A stretch of DNA of 59,837 nucleotides from Ignavibacteriaceae bacterium (lineage in GTDB: Bacteria > Bacteroidota > Ignavibacteria > Ignavibacteriales > Ignavibacteriaceae). Below are positions 25,112 to 34,066 of the stretch, one piece after another; the stretch's first letter is position 1; each line of letters starts with the position of its first letter. The position numbers were made by a program, and so were the translations under genes. The notes beneath the pieces were generated by a model. It was not told where the DNA came from. It searched no databases and worked only from the letters and a program-made list of their open reading frames with translations. Where the stretch lies: assembly GCA_013388525.1 (NCBI GenBank), contig JACAFA010000170.1, positions 1-59,837 of the forward strand, written 5' to 3'.

Positions 25112-25403
25112 CCGTTCTCCATTTATTTTTAGTGATATTGATATGTTAATTAATGAATTTATTTTTTTTATATCAGTGCTTTAAAGTTTTACCAATTGTT
25201 CAGGTATGGACAACTTTTATGTTTGAGAAAATAAAGAGGTTGTACGAGGAAAATATTCCATCAATAAATAAACTGTTTGAATTATCCATAAATTTAATTT
25301 AATCAAATTTAAGTAATTCTATTAATAAAATGCTAATATTACAACTACATTTTATTAATAAAATTTTAGACAATTCTTTATTGAAATTTTCCAAGAAAAT
25401 AAA
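25112..25403. other. AT-rich 388-base intergenic region without a gene
   Basis: There is no open frame of note. CAAATTTA at 25304-25311 reads TAAATTTG on the minus strand, a Bacteroidota -7 box candidate for the BNR gene, but no TTG is found at the right distance. The end nearest the next gene holds two hairpins, listed separately. Confidence 0.4.
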
Positions 25404-25425
25404 AAGCCCCGTGTTGACGAGGCTT
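25400..25425 (-). terminator. Rho-independent terminator (distal of two)
   Basis: AAGCCCCGT / ACGAGGCTT, with one G-T pair and a short loop, is followed on the minus strand by TTTTTATT. Confidence 0.75.
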
Positions 25426-25456
25426 CCGAAGTTTTTGACGTTTTAACTGCTAATTA

Positions 25457-25489
25457 ACTGATACTATCCCTCTGAGGGATAGTATCAGT
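25457..25489. terminator. Perfect 15-bp hairpin after the T9SS gene
   Basis: ACTGATACTATCCCT and AGGGATAGTATCAGT are perfect inverted repeats around a 3-base loop CTG, 11 bases past the stop at 25500. It lacks its own T tract, so it may stabilise the mRNA end, with the next hairpin doing the terminating. Confidence 0.6.
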
Positions 25490-25499
25490 GTGTGCAAAT

Positions 25500-27620
25500 T
25501 TATTTCATCAATACCAATTTCCTTGAAGCAGAAAAGTTTGATGATTCAATTTTGTAAACATAAATTCCGCTTGACAAACCGCTTCCATCGAAGTTAACTT
25601 CATATCTATTAGCTTTTTGAAAAGCGTTGACAATTTTTGCAACTTCTTCACCAAGCAAGTTGTAAACTGCAAGTTTTACAAATCCATCTTCCGGAATTGA
25701 GTAACTAATTTTTGTACTCGGATTAAATGGATTAGGAAAGTTCTGTTCAAGTGAATACTGAAGCGGAAGTTCAACCTCAACATTTATTTCATTTGAATAT
25801 TCAAAGCTGCCATCAAAATCTACTTGCTTTAATCTGTATGTATAACTTCCGGTTTCAAGTTTTGAATCAATGAAGGAATATGATTTTGGTTCGGTGGTTG
25901 TTCCAAATCCGGCTACATATCCAACATTTTCAAACACTCCACCAACACTCATTCGCTGAACTTCAAATCCCTGGTTGTTGGTTTCAGTTGCAGTTCTCCA
26001 GGTCAGTTCAACTTCATCTTTATTTGCTGCTGCTGAAAAGGAAACCAGTTCAACCGGGACTGTATAATCAATATTTGCAATTCTTGTTCGCCAATTGAAT
26101 GAACCATTCGCAGGCTGATATTGATTTACGTACCAGAAATTATTTCCATTCGGGTCAACTACCATTTGAGTGTAATCACCCCATCTGTTCAAACCGGTTT
26201 GAGATCCCGTACCTGCAAAAATTGTTTCCTCCGGTATGGTCATCTGTCCGAGAGGGTCAGATGAATATCTGCCGGTAAATCTTATAGAAGGATACATTGA
26301 AGAGCTGGAAACTGAATAACCAATCGCCATATGACCTGCAGCATTAATTGCTATACTTCCCATCCATCTGTGCAATCCATCTGCAGGGGCATAAGTACCT
26401 TCCTGATACAATGTCCACGTGGCTGCAGGTTTGCGAAACTCATACCATCTCACTCCTGCTCTGTTGCTGCCAGCATTTACAGTATGACAAACTACCATAG
26501 ACTGATGAGTTCCAAAATTTCTATAATCAAGACGATTCATTGTCATTACTGCTAAGCTTGCAAGTTGCTGACCGGTACCTTGTTGTGGTATTATATCACC
26601 AACTGTTGAGTATGTAGAAGTAGCAATGAACTGAGGACCGGTGAAAGTTGAACTACCGGGTGATACCCAGTTCACAGTGAAAGAATAAATATCAAAACCG
26701 TCACTGCCGCCGTAGAAAGCATTATCATGCAATTGACCAAAATAGTTGGGTGAACTGGCTGGTGGAGTAGTTGCACCATTCCAGTCTGAAGGTAAGAATG
26801 ACCATGTGGTTGCACCGGAACCTGTGAAAGTAACGCTTTGTGCAGGGGCTCCTGTTAACATTTGTGATCTTTCGAAGGCTGATACATAAGTACCTGCGTA
26901 ATTCAACGAACCTGAACTGAAAGCATTCGCTGACATATAATAACCATCCGGCCATACTCCGAATTTTGGATAATCAGGCATGTTAGTATATGAAAAACCA
27001 TAACGATGCCAGGAACCCGTTGGATCTCCGGTCTGAGAAACGGCAATAATTATATAGAAAGGACCATTTGGATAATTTGGCAGTGAGAATTGAGCAATAA
27101 AAAATCTTCCGGCAGCCTCATCATAAAGAACTATTGGATCACCATCATTTAAACTGGTTGACCAGGGACCTGGAAAACCAGACCAAATTGTTCCAAGATT
27201 AAGCGGACCTAAAAGAGAAGTACCGGTCTTATTCCATATTTGGAACCGAACATTAGTTGCTAACATATAATGGTTAGGTCCAACATCGCCGCTTGGATCA
27301 GGTGGTGCGTAACCACTTGCTGCTACTCCATCCCAGGTTTGGAAAACAAATCCATCACTTCTCGTTCCCATATTCTCTTGCAAAACAGGATCCGGTTGAT
27401 ACTGGTCTTCAAACTTCGGAGAATTTGTGAGGAATTCAGAAAATCCGTCACGCCATCTTGAATGTGTTAATGGTGCTTCGGGAATATCTCTTAGAGGTGG
27501 AGAAGTATCATGGTTTATACACTGAGCTACTTCCGGGCCAGAAATAAAACTGCCCTGAGCAAAAGAGATACTGGAAATGACAAGAAGAACAAATAATGCA
27601 AATGAAATTATTTTTTTCAC
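25500..27620 (-). CDS. Exported T9SS cargo protein of unknown function (706 aa)
   Basis: The GTG at 27620 is chosen over an upstream ATG because AGGAGG lies 4 bases before it and the product then begins with a clean signal peptide (VKKIISFALFVLLVISSISF, then AQ). The body (about 60-530) is beta-rich with VGPNHYMLATN, DPIVLYDEAAGRFFIAQF and GSDGFDIYSF segments, suggesting a propeller, but no enzyme family is recognised. It lacks the Asp boxes of its neighbour. Residues from about 540 match the BNR protein's tail closely (PVELVSFSA, LTWRTATETNNQGFEVQRM), ending in the sorting domain NFPNPFNPSTKISYSIPEDG and KLVLMK. A shared module duplicated between neighbours is likely. Confidence 0.85.
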   Translation of the reverse strand: MKKIISFALFVLLVISSISFAQGSFISGPEVAQCINHDTSPPLRDIPEAPLTHSRWRDGFSEFLTNSPKFEDQYQPDPVLQENMGTRSDGFVFQTWDGVAASGYAPPDPSGDVGPNHYMLATNVRFQIWNKTGTSLLGPLNLGTIWSGFPGPWSTSLNDGDPIVLYDEAAGRFFIAQFSLPNYPNGPFYIIIAVSQTGDPTGSWHRYGFSYTNMPDYPKFGVWPDGYYMSANAFSSGSLNYAGTYVSAFERSQMLTGAPAQSVTFTGSGATTWSFLPSDWNGATTPPASSPNYFGQLHDNAFYGGSDGFDIYSFTVNWVSPGSSTFTGPQFIATSTYSTVGDIIPQQGTGQQLASLAVMTMNRLDYRNFGTHQSMVVCHTVNAGSNRAGVRWYEFRKPAATWTLYQEGTYAPADGLHRWMGSIAINAAGHMAIGYSVSSSSMYPSIRFTGRYSSDPLGQMTIPEETIFAGTGSQTGLNRWGDYTQMVVDPNGNNFWYVNQYQPANGSFNWRTRIANIDYTVPVELVSFSAAANKDEVELTWRTATETNNQGFEVQRMSVGGVFENVGYVAGFGTTTEPKSYSFIDSKLETGSYTYRLKQVDFDGSFEYSNEINVEVELPLQYSLEQNFPNPFNPSTKISYSIPEDGFVKLAVYNLLGEEVAKIVNAFQKANRYEVNFDGSGLSSGIYVYKIESSNFSASRKLVLMK

Positions 27621-27774
27621 TTTGCCTCCTATAATTGATTGATAGATAAGAAAGTTAATTAAATGTATGTTCAATGGTTTTCCTTTTCATCACAAGATTT
27701 TAATTCAAATAAAAATTTATCTTGACGTTATAATAATATAATTATGTTTTCACTTAAAAAGAGATTCAGTAATC

Positions 27775-29091
27775 TCAACGAAGCAAAATCATTTTCTTTG
27801 AACTCGTATATTCTGCTGCCGTCAAAGTATAAAAATAAACTCCGCTAGGTAGATACCCGGCATCGAATTGAATTTCATAGCTGCCTGCAGCCTGTTCTTC
27901 GTTGACAAGAGTAGCAACCTCTCTTCCAAGAACATCATAAACTTTTAATTGTACAAATTGCCTATTGCCAATTGTATACTGAATACTGGTTTTTGGATTA
28001 AACGGATTCGGATAATTCTGAAAGAGCACAATTCCTTCAGGAATTAATTTTTCCGAAACAAAAACATTTGTGGTGGAATCAGGTTTATATTTTATAATCG
28101 TACCGTTACTTCCTACACCAAAACCATGAAGTGAATCCGGAAATATCATTTTAAATATCATAGAACTGTCTGGTGTTGGAATAGCTGCCCAGGTTATTCC
28201 AGAATCAAGACTGTAAATTAATTTCTGTTCACCGCCAAGTGCACACCATGCTTCATTATCCGTTCTGAAATCAACATCCCAGGCAACACCACTTATTCCA
28301 ATGTATTCAAACTGCCAGTTTTTTCCTCCATCAGAGGTACGCATCATTCCAACACCAAATCCCCATGATTCAAAATCACCGCCAACGCCAAGAACATTTA
28401 TTGAATCTTTTGTGTACAGTTGATAAACCGGTTCCAGCGCAACAAATGGTGTATCAATTACTGACCAATAGTCACCACCATTAGTTGTCCACCATATTAT
28501 TCCGCAACAATCTACTACACCACCGGAGGCATAACCAAAATTTGAATCATAAAATTGAATATCATAAACAGGAAATTCTGAAAAAACGGAGGAATCAATT
28601 TCAGCTTTTGCCCAGGAATTACCACCATCAGTTGTTCTTGCAATCGGAAAGGGTTTTCCACCCATCCAGCCATTTAATGAATCTAAAAAAATAATACACT
28701 GACTGAAAATCATCTCCACAGGCACTGATGAACTTATCCAGTCATCGCCGCCGTTGGTAGTTTTCAACACGTAAGTGCCGAAAGGATAATTAAATACTTC
28801 CCAGGTAACAGCCCAACCAAGATTGCGGTTTAAAAAGAAAATATCCAGAATATTATTTTGTGTGTTGCTGATTTGCAAAATCCAATCGCTTCCACCATTC
28901 GAGGTGTGAATTATCGTTCCTGAATTACCTGCAGCCCAGCCGTATAAACTATCTACAAAATAAACTGAACTCAGGTTTTCGGTAGTCGGACTACTTAACC
29001 GTTCCCATGTTCCTTGCGCTACCGAATTATTTAGATATGCTACTGACAATATAATTAATAAAGTGAATTTATTTTTTTTAATACAAGCCAT
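27775..29091 (-). CDS. Exported Ycf48/BNR-like propeller protein with T9SS type A sorting domain
   Basis: The ATG at 29091 gives 438 residues; a TTG one codon upstream is a weaker choice. A signal peptide ending SVAQ precedes repeats of the Ycf48-like type: VYFVDSLYGWAAGNSGTIIH, TSNGGSDW, FLDSLNGWMGG, TTDGGNSW, TTNGGDYW, TSDGGKNW and FPDSLHGFGVGSNGTI. This is the usual propeller of photosystem-assembly-like proteins, common in T9SS cargo and not tied to photosynthesis. The sorting domain is NYPNPFNPKTSIQYTIG to KKMILLR. The stop is TGA. The promoter at 29171-29201 fits this gene. Confidence 0.87.
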   Translation of the reverse strand: MACIKKNKFTLLIILSVAYLNNSVAQGTWERLSSPTTENLSSVYFVDSLYGWAAGNSGTIIHTSNGGSDWILQISNTQNNILDIFFLNRNLGWAVTWEVFNYPFGTYVLKTTNGGDDWISSSVPVEMIFSQCIIFLDSLNGWMGGKPFPIARTTDGGNSWAKAEIDSSVFSEFPVYDIQFYDSNFGYASGGVVDCCGIIWWTTNGGDYWSVIDTPFVALEPVYQLYTKDSINVLGVGGDFESWGFGVGMMRTSDGGKNWQFEYIGISGVAWDVDFRTDNEAWCALGGEQKLIYSLDSGITWAAIPTPDSSMIFKMIFPDSLHGFGVGSNGTIIKYKPDSTTNVFVSEKLIPEGIVLFQNYPNPFNPKTSIQYTIGNRQFVQLKVYDVLGREVATLVNEEQAAGSYEIQFDAGYLPSGVYFYTLTAAEYTSSKKMILLR

Positions 29092-29170
29092 CAAAAGAAA
29101 AAAATTATACTTTCGCTTCGGAAAAATATTATTAAAAGATACTGCTCACGATCAACCATCTTTCTCCGCA

Positions 29171-29201
29171 CAAACTTAACTTATTATACAAATGATTTCA
29201 A
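29171..29201 (-). promoter_or_regulatory. Bacteroidota-type promoter for the Ycf48-like gene
   Basis: On the minus strand TTG (29201-29199) is followed by 20 bases and TAAGTTTG (29178-29171), matching the -33 / TAnnTTTG -7 consensus of Bacteroidota vegetative promoters. Transcription would start about 70 bases before the ATG. The spacing equals that of the proposed secD promoter. Confidence 0.55.
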
Positions 29202-29294
29202 TATCAGCGACATAAATATATTTGAAAAACTTTTTAAGTATTTTACACAGAGACTTTTCAAAAATAAGTATTTTATTTTTCCTCGATAGCTCAA

Positions 29295-30371
29295 ATGATA
29301 TATCTGTTATTATCAATTACTATACTATTTCTTATCGACGTTTTAATCATTTATTCATTAAAAAGATTAAATGGTAGTGGTAAAAACGAAAACAATCCTG
29401 TAAATATTTCCATCATTATTGCTGCAAAGAATGAAGCTGAAAATATTGATAGACTGATTGATTCGATGAAAAGTTTGAGTTACCCTGTTGAATTGTTTGA
29501 AGTAATTATTGTTGACGATAATTCCTCTGATGAAACTTTTAAAAAATTAAAAACGAAAACTGAATCCCTAAAAAATTTTTCAGTACTAGAATTAAGATCT
29601 ATAGGGAAAAGAGGAAAACGTGACGCACTGAATTTTGGAATCAGCAAATCAAATTACCCATATATATTGATTACAGATGCTGACTGCACACCTCAAAAAA
29701 AATGGCTGGAATGTTTTTCAAAAAAATTTCAACAGGATTACGATTTACTATTTGGAATTGCACCGTTCTATCAGCGTAATAATTTTGTTAACAAGATAGC
29801 TTGCTTTGAAAATCTCAGAATATCTATTCTTTCATTCTCAATGGCATTTCTTGGTTTACCATATACAGCTGCTGCAAGAAACTTTGGTTTTTCTAAAAAG
29901 GCGTTTGAATCATTGGGCGGATATTCCAGAACAACAGATACTATCAGTGGTGATGATGATCTTTTATTGAGAGAAGCTGTTAAAAACAAAATGAAAATTG
30001 GTGTTGTAAACGAAACGGGATCATTTGTCTATTCTGAAACTAAAAAAACTTTCAAAGAATACTTTCGGCAGCGGGCGCGTCATACACAGACTTCATTTCA
30101 TTATCTTAAAAGACATCAGGTAATTCTTGGCTTCTGGCATTTATTAAATTTAGCTTTTTTGTTTTCTCCCTTGATGATTTTATTTAATCCACTCTTTGGG
30201 ATTCTTCTTCCGTCAAAGTTAATTTCCGATATTGCCGTCGTAAAATCAAATCAGAAAATATTTGGCTACAGGTTTTCAGTGGTTGAAATTTTTTATCTGC
30301 AGATATTCTATGAGATACTGCTTGTCTTCCACTTTTTTAATGCACGTTTTTCTGAAATCAGATGGAAGTAG
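29295..30371 (+). CDS. Membrane glycosyltransferase family 2
   Basis: The 358-residue protein has one N-terminal membrane segment (1-23) and two or more near 280-345, flanking a cytoplasmic GT-A domain. Motifs are ISIIIAAKNEAENI at about 38-51, VDDNSSDET near 73, the metal-binding DADC near 128, SGDDDLLL near 219 and RQRARHTQTS near 258, the last resembling the QxxRW element of processive GT2 enzymes. The acceptor is unknown, perhaps a lipid or cell-envelope glycan. The downstream methyltransferase overlaps it by 10 bases, so the two are co-translated. Confidence 0.9.
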   Translation: MIYLLLSITILFLIDVLIIYSLKRLNGSGKNENNPVNISIIIAAKNEAENIDRLIDSMKSLSYPVELFEVIIVDDNSSDETFKKLKTKTESLKNFSVLELRSIGKRGKRDALNFGISKSNYPYILITDADCTPQKKWLECFSKKFQQDYDLLFGIAPFYQRNNFVNKIACFENLRISILSFSMAFLGLPYTAAARNFGFSKKAFESLGGYSRTTDTISGDDDLLLREAVKNKMKIGVVNETGSFVYSETKKTFKEYFRQRARHTQTSFHYLKRHQVILGFWHLLNLAFLFSPLMILFNPLFGILLPSKLISDIAVVKSNQKIFGYRFSVVEIFYLQIFYEILLVFHFFNARFSEIRWK

Positions 30372-31183
30372 AAAAAGAAATTCAGAGAGAATATAATCCT
30401 GCGCATCCGAATTATGAGAGATGGCAAAAAGCACGTGATCTATCATACCATCGTGCAAAGTTTATTGAATATATTTTATCAAATGAATTAATTCCGGAAG
30501 GTTTGAAGATCTTGGATGTTGGTGCGGGAGAAGGAAGCACTTCAAAACTGTTATCACAAAATAATTTTGTCGTTAGTTTAGAACCAAAAGCTGAACGAAT
30601 AAAAAAAATCACGAAGAGTGACTCACTTCAGCCAGTTATAGCTGATAGTTTAAATCTTCCCTTTAAGACTGGCTCATTCAGTCTGATTATTTTGCAGGAT
30701 GTAATCGAACATCTGAACATCAAAAATGAATTGATTGATGATTTGACTTCTTTGCTGAAAAAGGATGGATTTATTTATCTGAGCACACCGAATAAATTTT
30801 CATTATTAAATATTATTTCTGATCCACATTGGGGAATACCGTTTCTATCATTTTTCAAACGCAATGAGGTGAAGAAATATTTTCTGAAATTTTTCAGGAA
30901 GAGCGATTACACCAGAGATGACATAGCTGAACTTTTATCACTTAATCAGCTATATGATCTGTTTAATAAAAAATATTCATTCAAAATATTCACGAAGTTT
31001 TCTTTGGAATATTTATTAAGTGGTGGTCAGGGGTTGGTGTGGAGTAAGCTTCATCTCCGGTTAGTTAAAATGGTAAACTTATTTGGTCTGAAAAAATTAT
31101 TGATAAGCATTGCTAATGACAAACCTGGAATTGTAAATAAATATTTTACTCCAACTTTCTATATCATTCTTAAAAAGAAATAA
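30362..31183 (+). CDS. SAM-dependent class I methyltransferase
   Basis: The protein has 273 residues. The SAM-binding motif I ILDVGAGEGSTS lies at about 50-61, with the acidic residue of motif II in SLEPKAERI, and motif IV LIILQDVIEHL follows. The C-terminal 120 residues are basic and unlike typical ubiquinone or RNA methyltransferases. Overlap with the glycosyltransferase suggests modification of the same glycan or lipid. The substrate is not identifiable. Confidence 0.85.
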   Translation: MEVEKEIQREYNPAHPNYERWQKARDLSYHRAKFIEYILSNELIPEGLKILDVGAGEGSTSKLLSQNNFVVSLEPKAERIKKITKSDSLQPVIADSLNLPFKTGSFSLIILQDVIEHLNIKNELIDDLTSLLKKDGFIYLSTPNKFSLLNIISDPHWGIPFLSFFKRNEVKKYFLKFFRKSDYTRDDIAELLSLNQLYDLFNKKYSFKIFTKFSLEYLLSGGQGLVWSKLHLRLVKMVNLFGLKKLLISIANDKPGIVNKYFTPTFYIILKKK

Positions 31184-31239
31184 TCTTTTTGAAATTAGGC
31201 GAACAAAAAATTATCTTTCACTAAATAAAATTGTAAAAA

Positions 31240-31632
31240 ATGGATTACAAACACTTAGCCGAATCAGCAATAAAAGCAAAGAAAAATGCGCTTCCGCTTT
31301 ACTCTAACTTTTATGTTGGCGCTGCTGTTCTGACAAAAGAAAATAAAGTTTATTCCGGATGTAATGTTGAATCGAGTTCTTACTCATTGACAATATGTGC
31401 TGAACGGAACGCTATCTTTAAAGCAATTTCTGAAGGAGAAAGAGAGTTCAAAGCAATTGCAGTCGCAGGAGATACTGAAGATTACATTTCTCCTTGTGGT
31501 GCTTGCCGACAAGTAATCAGTGATTTGTGTGGAGATATAGATATTATTATGGTGAATTCAGCCGGTGACTACATTGTAAAAAAAACTTCTGAGCTACTTC
31601 CATTTGCATTCGGGGATCAAGATTTTGAATAG
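31240..31632 (+). CDS. cdd: Cytidine deaminase
   Basis: This 130-residue cytoplasmic enzyme deaminates cytidine and deoxycytidine to uridine forms. It has the zinc ligand Cys41 and catalytic Glu43 in GCNVESSSYS, the CAERNAIFKA block, and PCGACRQV with zinc ligands Cys86 and Cys89. The length is that of the homotetrameric Bacillus-type enzyme. It heads a nucleoside-salvage group (cdd, tdk, transporter, phosphorylase). Confidence 0.95.
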   Translation: MDYKHLAESAIKAKKNALPLYSNFYVGAAVLTKENKVYSGCNVESSSYSLTICAERNAIFKAISEGEREFKAIAVAGDTEDYISPCGACRQVISDLCGDIDIIMVNSAGDYIVKKTSELLPFAFGDQDFE

Positions 31633-31687
31633 CAAAAAAGCTCTTGCAAAATTTTTAATTTTTAATTTCTAATTTTTTATTGAAACC

Positions 31688-32263
31688 ATGACCGATATTC
31701 CCCCACATCAACTTCCGAAAGATACAGGCTGGATAGAAGTAATAACCGGTTGTATGTTCAGCGGAAAAACTGAAGAACTTATTCGCCGGCTTCGAAGAGC
31801 GCAGATTGCAAAGCAAAAAGTGAAAATATTTAAACCCAGAATTGATGCGAGGTATTCTGAAAATTCAATCGTCTCACACAATGAACAGTCTCTTCCTTCA
31901 ATTCTTATTGATGATATAATTGAAGTACTTGAGCATGCAAATGATGCACAGGTAATCGGTATAGATGAAGCTCAGTTTTTCAACGAAGGAATTGTACACA
32001 TTTGTAATATGCTTGCATCAAAAGGGAAAAGAGTTATTGTTGCCGGTCTTGACCAGGATTATACAGGAAAGCCGTTTGAGCCGATGCCACAGCTTCTTGC
32101 TATTGCTGAATATATCACAAAACAGCATGCGATCTGTGTTGTCTGCGGAAATCCTGCTGATAAAACTCAACGAAAAACTTCCAATTCAGAAAGAGTAATT
32201 GTTGGTGCTTCAGATATTTATGAAGCGCGCTGTCGTAAATGTCACTATATTCCTTCGGAATAA
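31688..32263 (+). CDS. tdk: Thymidine kinase
   Basis: This 191-residue type II thymidine kinase phosphorylates thymidine to dTMP. The P-loop GCMFSGKTEELIRRLRRA is at about 21-38, the DEAQFF motif near 96 marks Walker B, and the substrate lasso region with zinc-binding CVVCGNPA and CRKCHY lies at the C-terminus. The stop codon abuts the left inverted repeat of the inserted four-helix-bundle cassette. Confidence 0.95.
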   Translation: MTDIPPHQLPKDTGWIEVITGCMFSGKTEELIRRLRRAQIAKQKVKIFKPRIDARYSENSIVSHNEQSLPSILIDDIIEVLEHANDAQVIGIDEAQFFNEGIVHICNMLASKGKRVIVAGLDQDYTGKPFEPMPQLLAIAEYITKQHAICVVCGNPADKTQRKTSNSERVIVGASDIYEARCRKCHYIPSE

Positions 32264-32279
32264 TTAACAATGAACAATT
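32263..32279. repeat. Left 17-bp inverted repeat of the S23-type cassette
   Basis: ATTAACAATGAACAATT matches the reverse complement of 32679-32695 at 16 of 17 positions. It begins at the last base of the tdk stop codon. Confidence 0.75.
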
Positions 32280-32303
32280 TATAATTAACTATTAGAGCAA
32301 TCC

Positions 32304-32666
32304 GTGAGAAATTTGGAAAATCCCGTTGTAAAAAAGAGTTTTTCGTTTGCTGTACGAATTGTAAAATGTTATAAATATTTGATAAAAAAGGATAAGTATC
32401 TCCTCTCCTTATACAATCAGTTGCTTGATTCAGGAACATCAATTGGAGCTAATATTTCAGAATCACAAGCTGCTGCAAGCAAGGCTGATTTTAGAAATAA
32501 ATTAAGAATAAGTTTAAAAGAAGCATATGAAACAGAATTCTGGTTAAAATTATTTTACGAATCGGAACTATTAGCCAAAAATGAATTTGAAAGCCTTTTA
32601 AAGGATTGTCTGGAATTAATTAAACTACTGACTTCAATAATCAAAAATGTAAAATTAAAATCATAA
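32304..32666 (+). CDS. Four-helix-bundle protein of the 23S rRNA intervening-sequence (S23) family
   Basis: This 120-residue all-helical protein starts at GTG. It carries the family hallmarks: N-terminal VVKKSFSFAVRIVKCYKYL, the SGTSIGANISESQAA motif near 47-61, and EAYETEFWLKLF near 73-84. Relatives are encoded in 23S rRNA intervening sequences and, as AvD, in diversity-generating retroelements; in Bacteroidota many are free-standing. Neither an rRNA gene nor a reverse transcriptase is nearby. The 17-bp inverted repeats on both sides suggest it was inserted as a cassette into the salvage gene group. Its molecular role is unknown. Confidence 0.88.
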   Translation: MRNLENPVVKKSFSFAVRIVKCYKYLIKKDKYLLSLYNQLLDSGTSIGANISESQAAASKADFRNKLRISLKEAYETEFWLKLFYESELLAKNEFESLLKDCLELIKLLTSIIKNVKLKS

Positions 32667-32678
32667 TTCTACATTGTT

Positions 32679-32695
32679 AATTATTCATTGTTAAT
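32679..32695. repeat. Right 17-bp inverted repeat of the S23-type cassette
   Basis: AATTATTCATTGTTAAT is the inverted partner of 32263-32279. It ends 12 bases before the next ATG. Confidence 0.75.
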
Positions 32696-32707
32696 TTCTA
32701 AAAAGTT

Positions 32708-34063
32708 ATGGATTTTACTTCGGTGTTCAGAGGATTATTTGGAATACTGATACTCGTTGGTATCTCTTTTATTTTTTCAAATAATAAATCAAAAATTAAT
32801 TGGAAGCTGGTAGCCGGAGGTCTTTTATTACAATTAGTCTTTGCAATACTTATTCTCAAAGGTGATTCCCTTCGCTCATTCTTTTCACCGTTTGGCTGGC
32901 CAAAAGATTTTTTTAACTGGATAAGTTATTTCTTTGTCCTTATACTGAATTTTACTTCATCAGGTGCTCAATTTGTTTTTGGAGATCTTGCAAAACCTCC
33001 CGGTACCGAAGGAAGCCTTGGCTCATTCTTTGCGTTTCAGGTTTTGCCAACAATTATTTTCTTTGCAAGCCTGATGTCATTGCTTTACTACCTGGGAATT
33101 ATGCAGATGGTTGTAAAAGGCATGGCTTGGATAATGGCAAAAACTCTTGGTACAAGCGGTGCTGAATCACTCTCCTGCTCAGCTAACATTTTCGTTGGAC
33201 AAACAGAAGCTCCGTTGATGATAAAACCATTCTTAAATAAAATGACGAAAAGCGAAATATTAACTGTAATGGTTGGCGGAATGGCAACAATTGCCGGTGG
33301 TGTTATGGCTGCATACATACAAATACTCGGTTCAGCTTATGCAATCAAACATGGAATTCCACTGGAACAGGCACAACAGCTTTTTGCAACTCATTTACTC
33401 GGTGCAAGCGTTATGGCTGCACCTGCGGGTATTGTTATTTCAAAAATACTTTTCCCTGAGACAGAAGACCCGGTTACAAAAGGAACAGTAAAAATTGAAG
33501 TTGAAAAAAATGCATCGAATGTAATTGAAGCTGCAGCTAACGGTGCTGCTGATGGTTGGAAGCTTGCGATAAATGTTGGTGCAATGCTCATTGCATTCAT
33601 TGCTTTAATTGCAATGATAAATTATTTATTGAGTGGATTAGGCGAGATAATTAATGTAAATGACTTTCTCATTTCAAAATTTGGTCAGCCGCTTAGCTTT
33701 CAATTATTGATCGGTCTCGTTTTGCAGTTTGTAGCGTTCGGAATTGGTGTTCCCTGGGAAGATGCGCTTAACTTCGGAAGTTTGCTTGGAATAAAAGTAG
33801 TTCTAAATGAATTTGTTGCATACACAGAAATGGGGACACTCATAGAGGTTGGAAAAATTATCAATGAAAAAACTATTCTGATGCTGACTTATGCTTTATG
33901 TGGATTTGCTAACTTCAGCTCCATCGCAATTCAGATTGGAGGAATAGGACCACTTGCACCCGATAGAAAATCGGATATCGCTGCATTGGGAATAAAAGCT
34001 GTGCTTGGAGGTGTATTAGCAACATTGATGACCGCTACACTCGCAGGATTATTGTTCAGTTAA
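32708..34063 (+). CDS. Concentrative nucleoside transporter (CNT/NupC family)
   Basis: This 451-residue inner-membrane protein has about ten hydrophobic segments. The CNT signature GQTEAPLMIKPFL lies near 165-177, the NAAANGAADG-type segment near 280 and GIPWEDALNFGS-like GVPWEDALNFGS near 350. CNT proteins import nucleosides with sodium or protons. Its position between tdk and the purine nucleoside phosphorylase, with a 3-base gap to the latter, fits supply of nucleosides to the salvage enzymes. Confidence 0.92.
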   Translation: MDFTSVFRGLFGILILVGISFIFSNNKSKINWKLVAGGLLLQLVFAILILKGDSLRSFFSPFGWPKDFFNWISYFFVLILNFTSSGAQFVFGDLAKPPGTEGSLGSFFAFQVLPTIIFFASLMSLLYYLGIMQMVVKGMAWIMAKTLGTSGAESLSCSANIFVGQTEAPLMIKPFLNKMTKSEILTVMVGGMATIAGGVMAAYIQILGSAYAIKHGIPLEQAQQLFATHLLGASVMAAPAGIVISKILFPETEDPVTKGTVKIEVEKNASNVIEAAANGAADGWKLAINVGAMLIAFIALIAMINYLLSGLGEIINVNDFLISKFGQPLSFQLLIGLVLQFVAFGIGVPWEDALNFGSLLGIKVVLNEFVAYTEMGTLIEVGKIINEKTILMLTYALCGFANFSSIAIQIGGIGPLAPDRKSDIAALGIKAVLGGVLATLMTATLAGLLFS

Positions 34064-34066
34064 AAG

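Noticed and set aside
32304..32666. Diversity-generating retroelement accessory protein (AvD)
   Set aside because: The fold family is shared, but no reverse transcriptase, template repeat or variable repeat occurs nearby.
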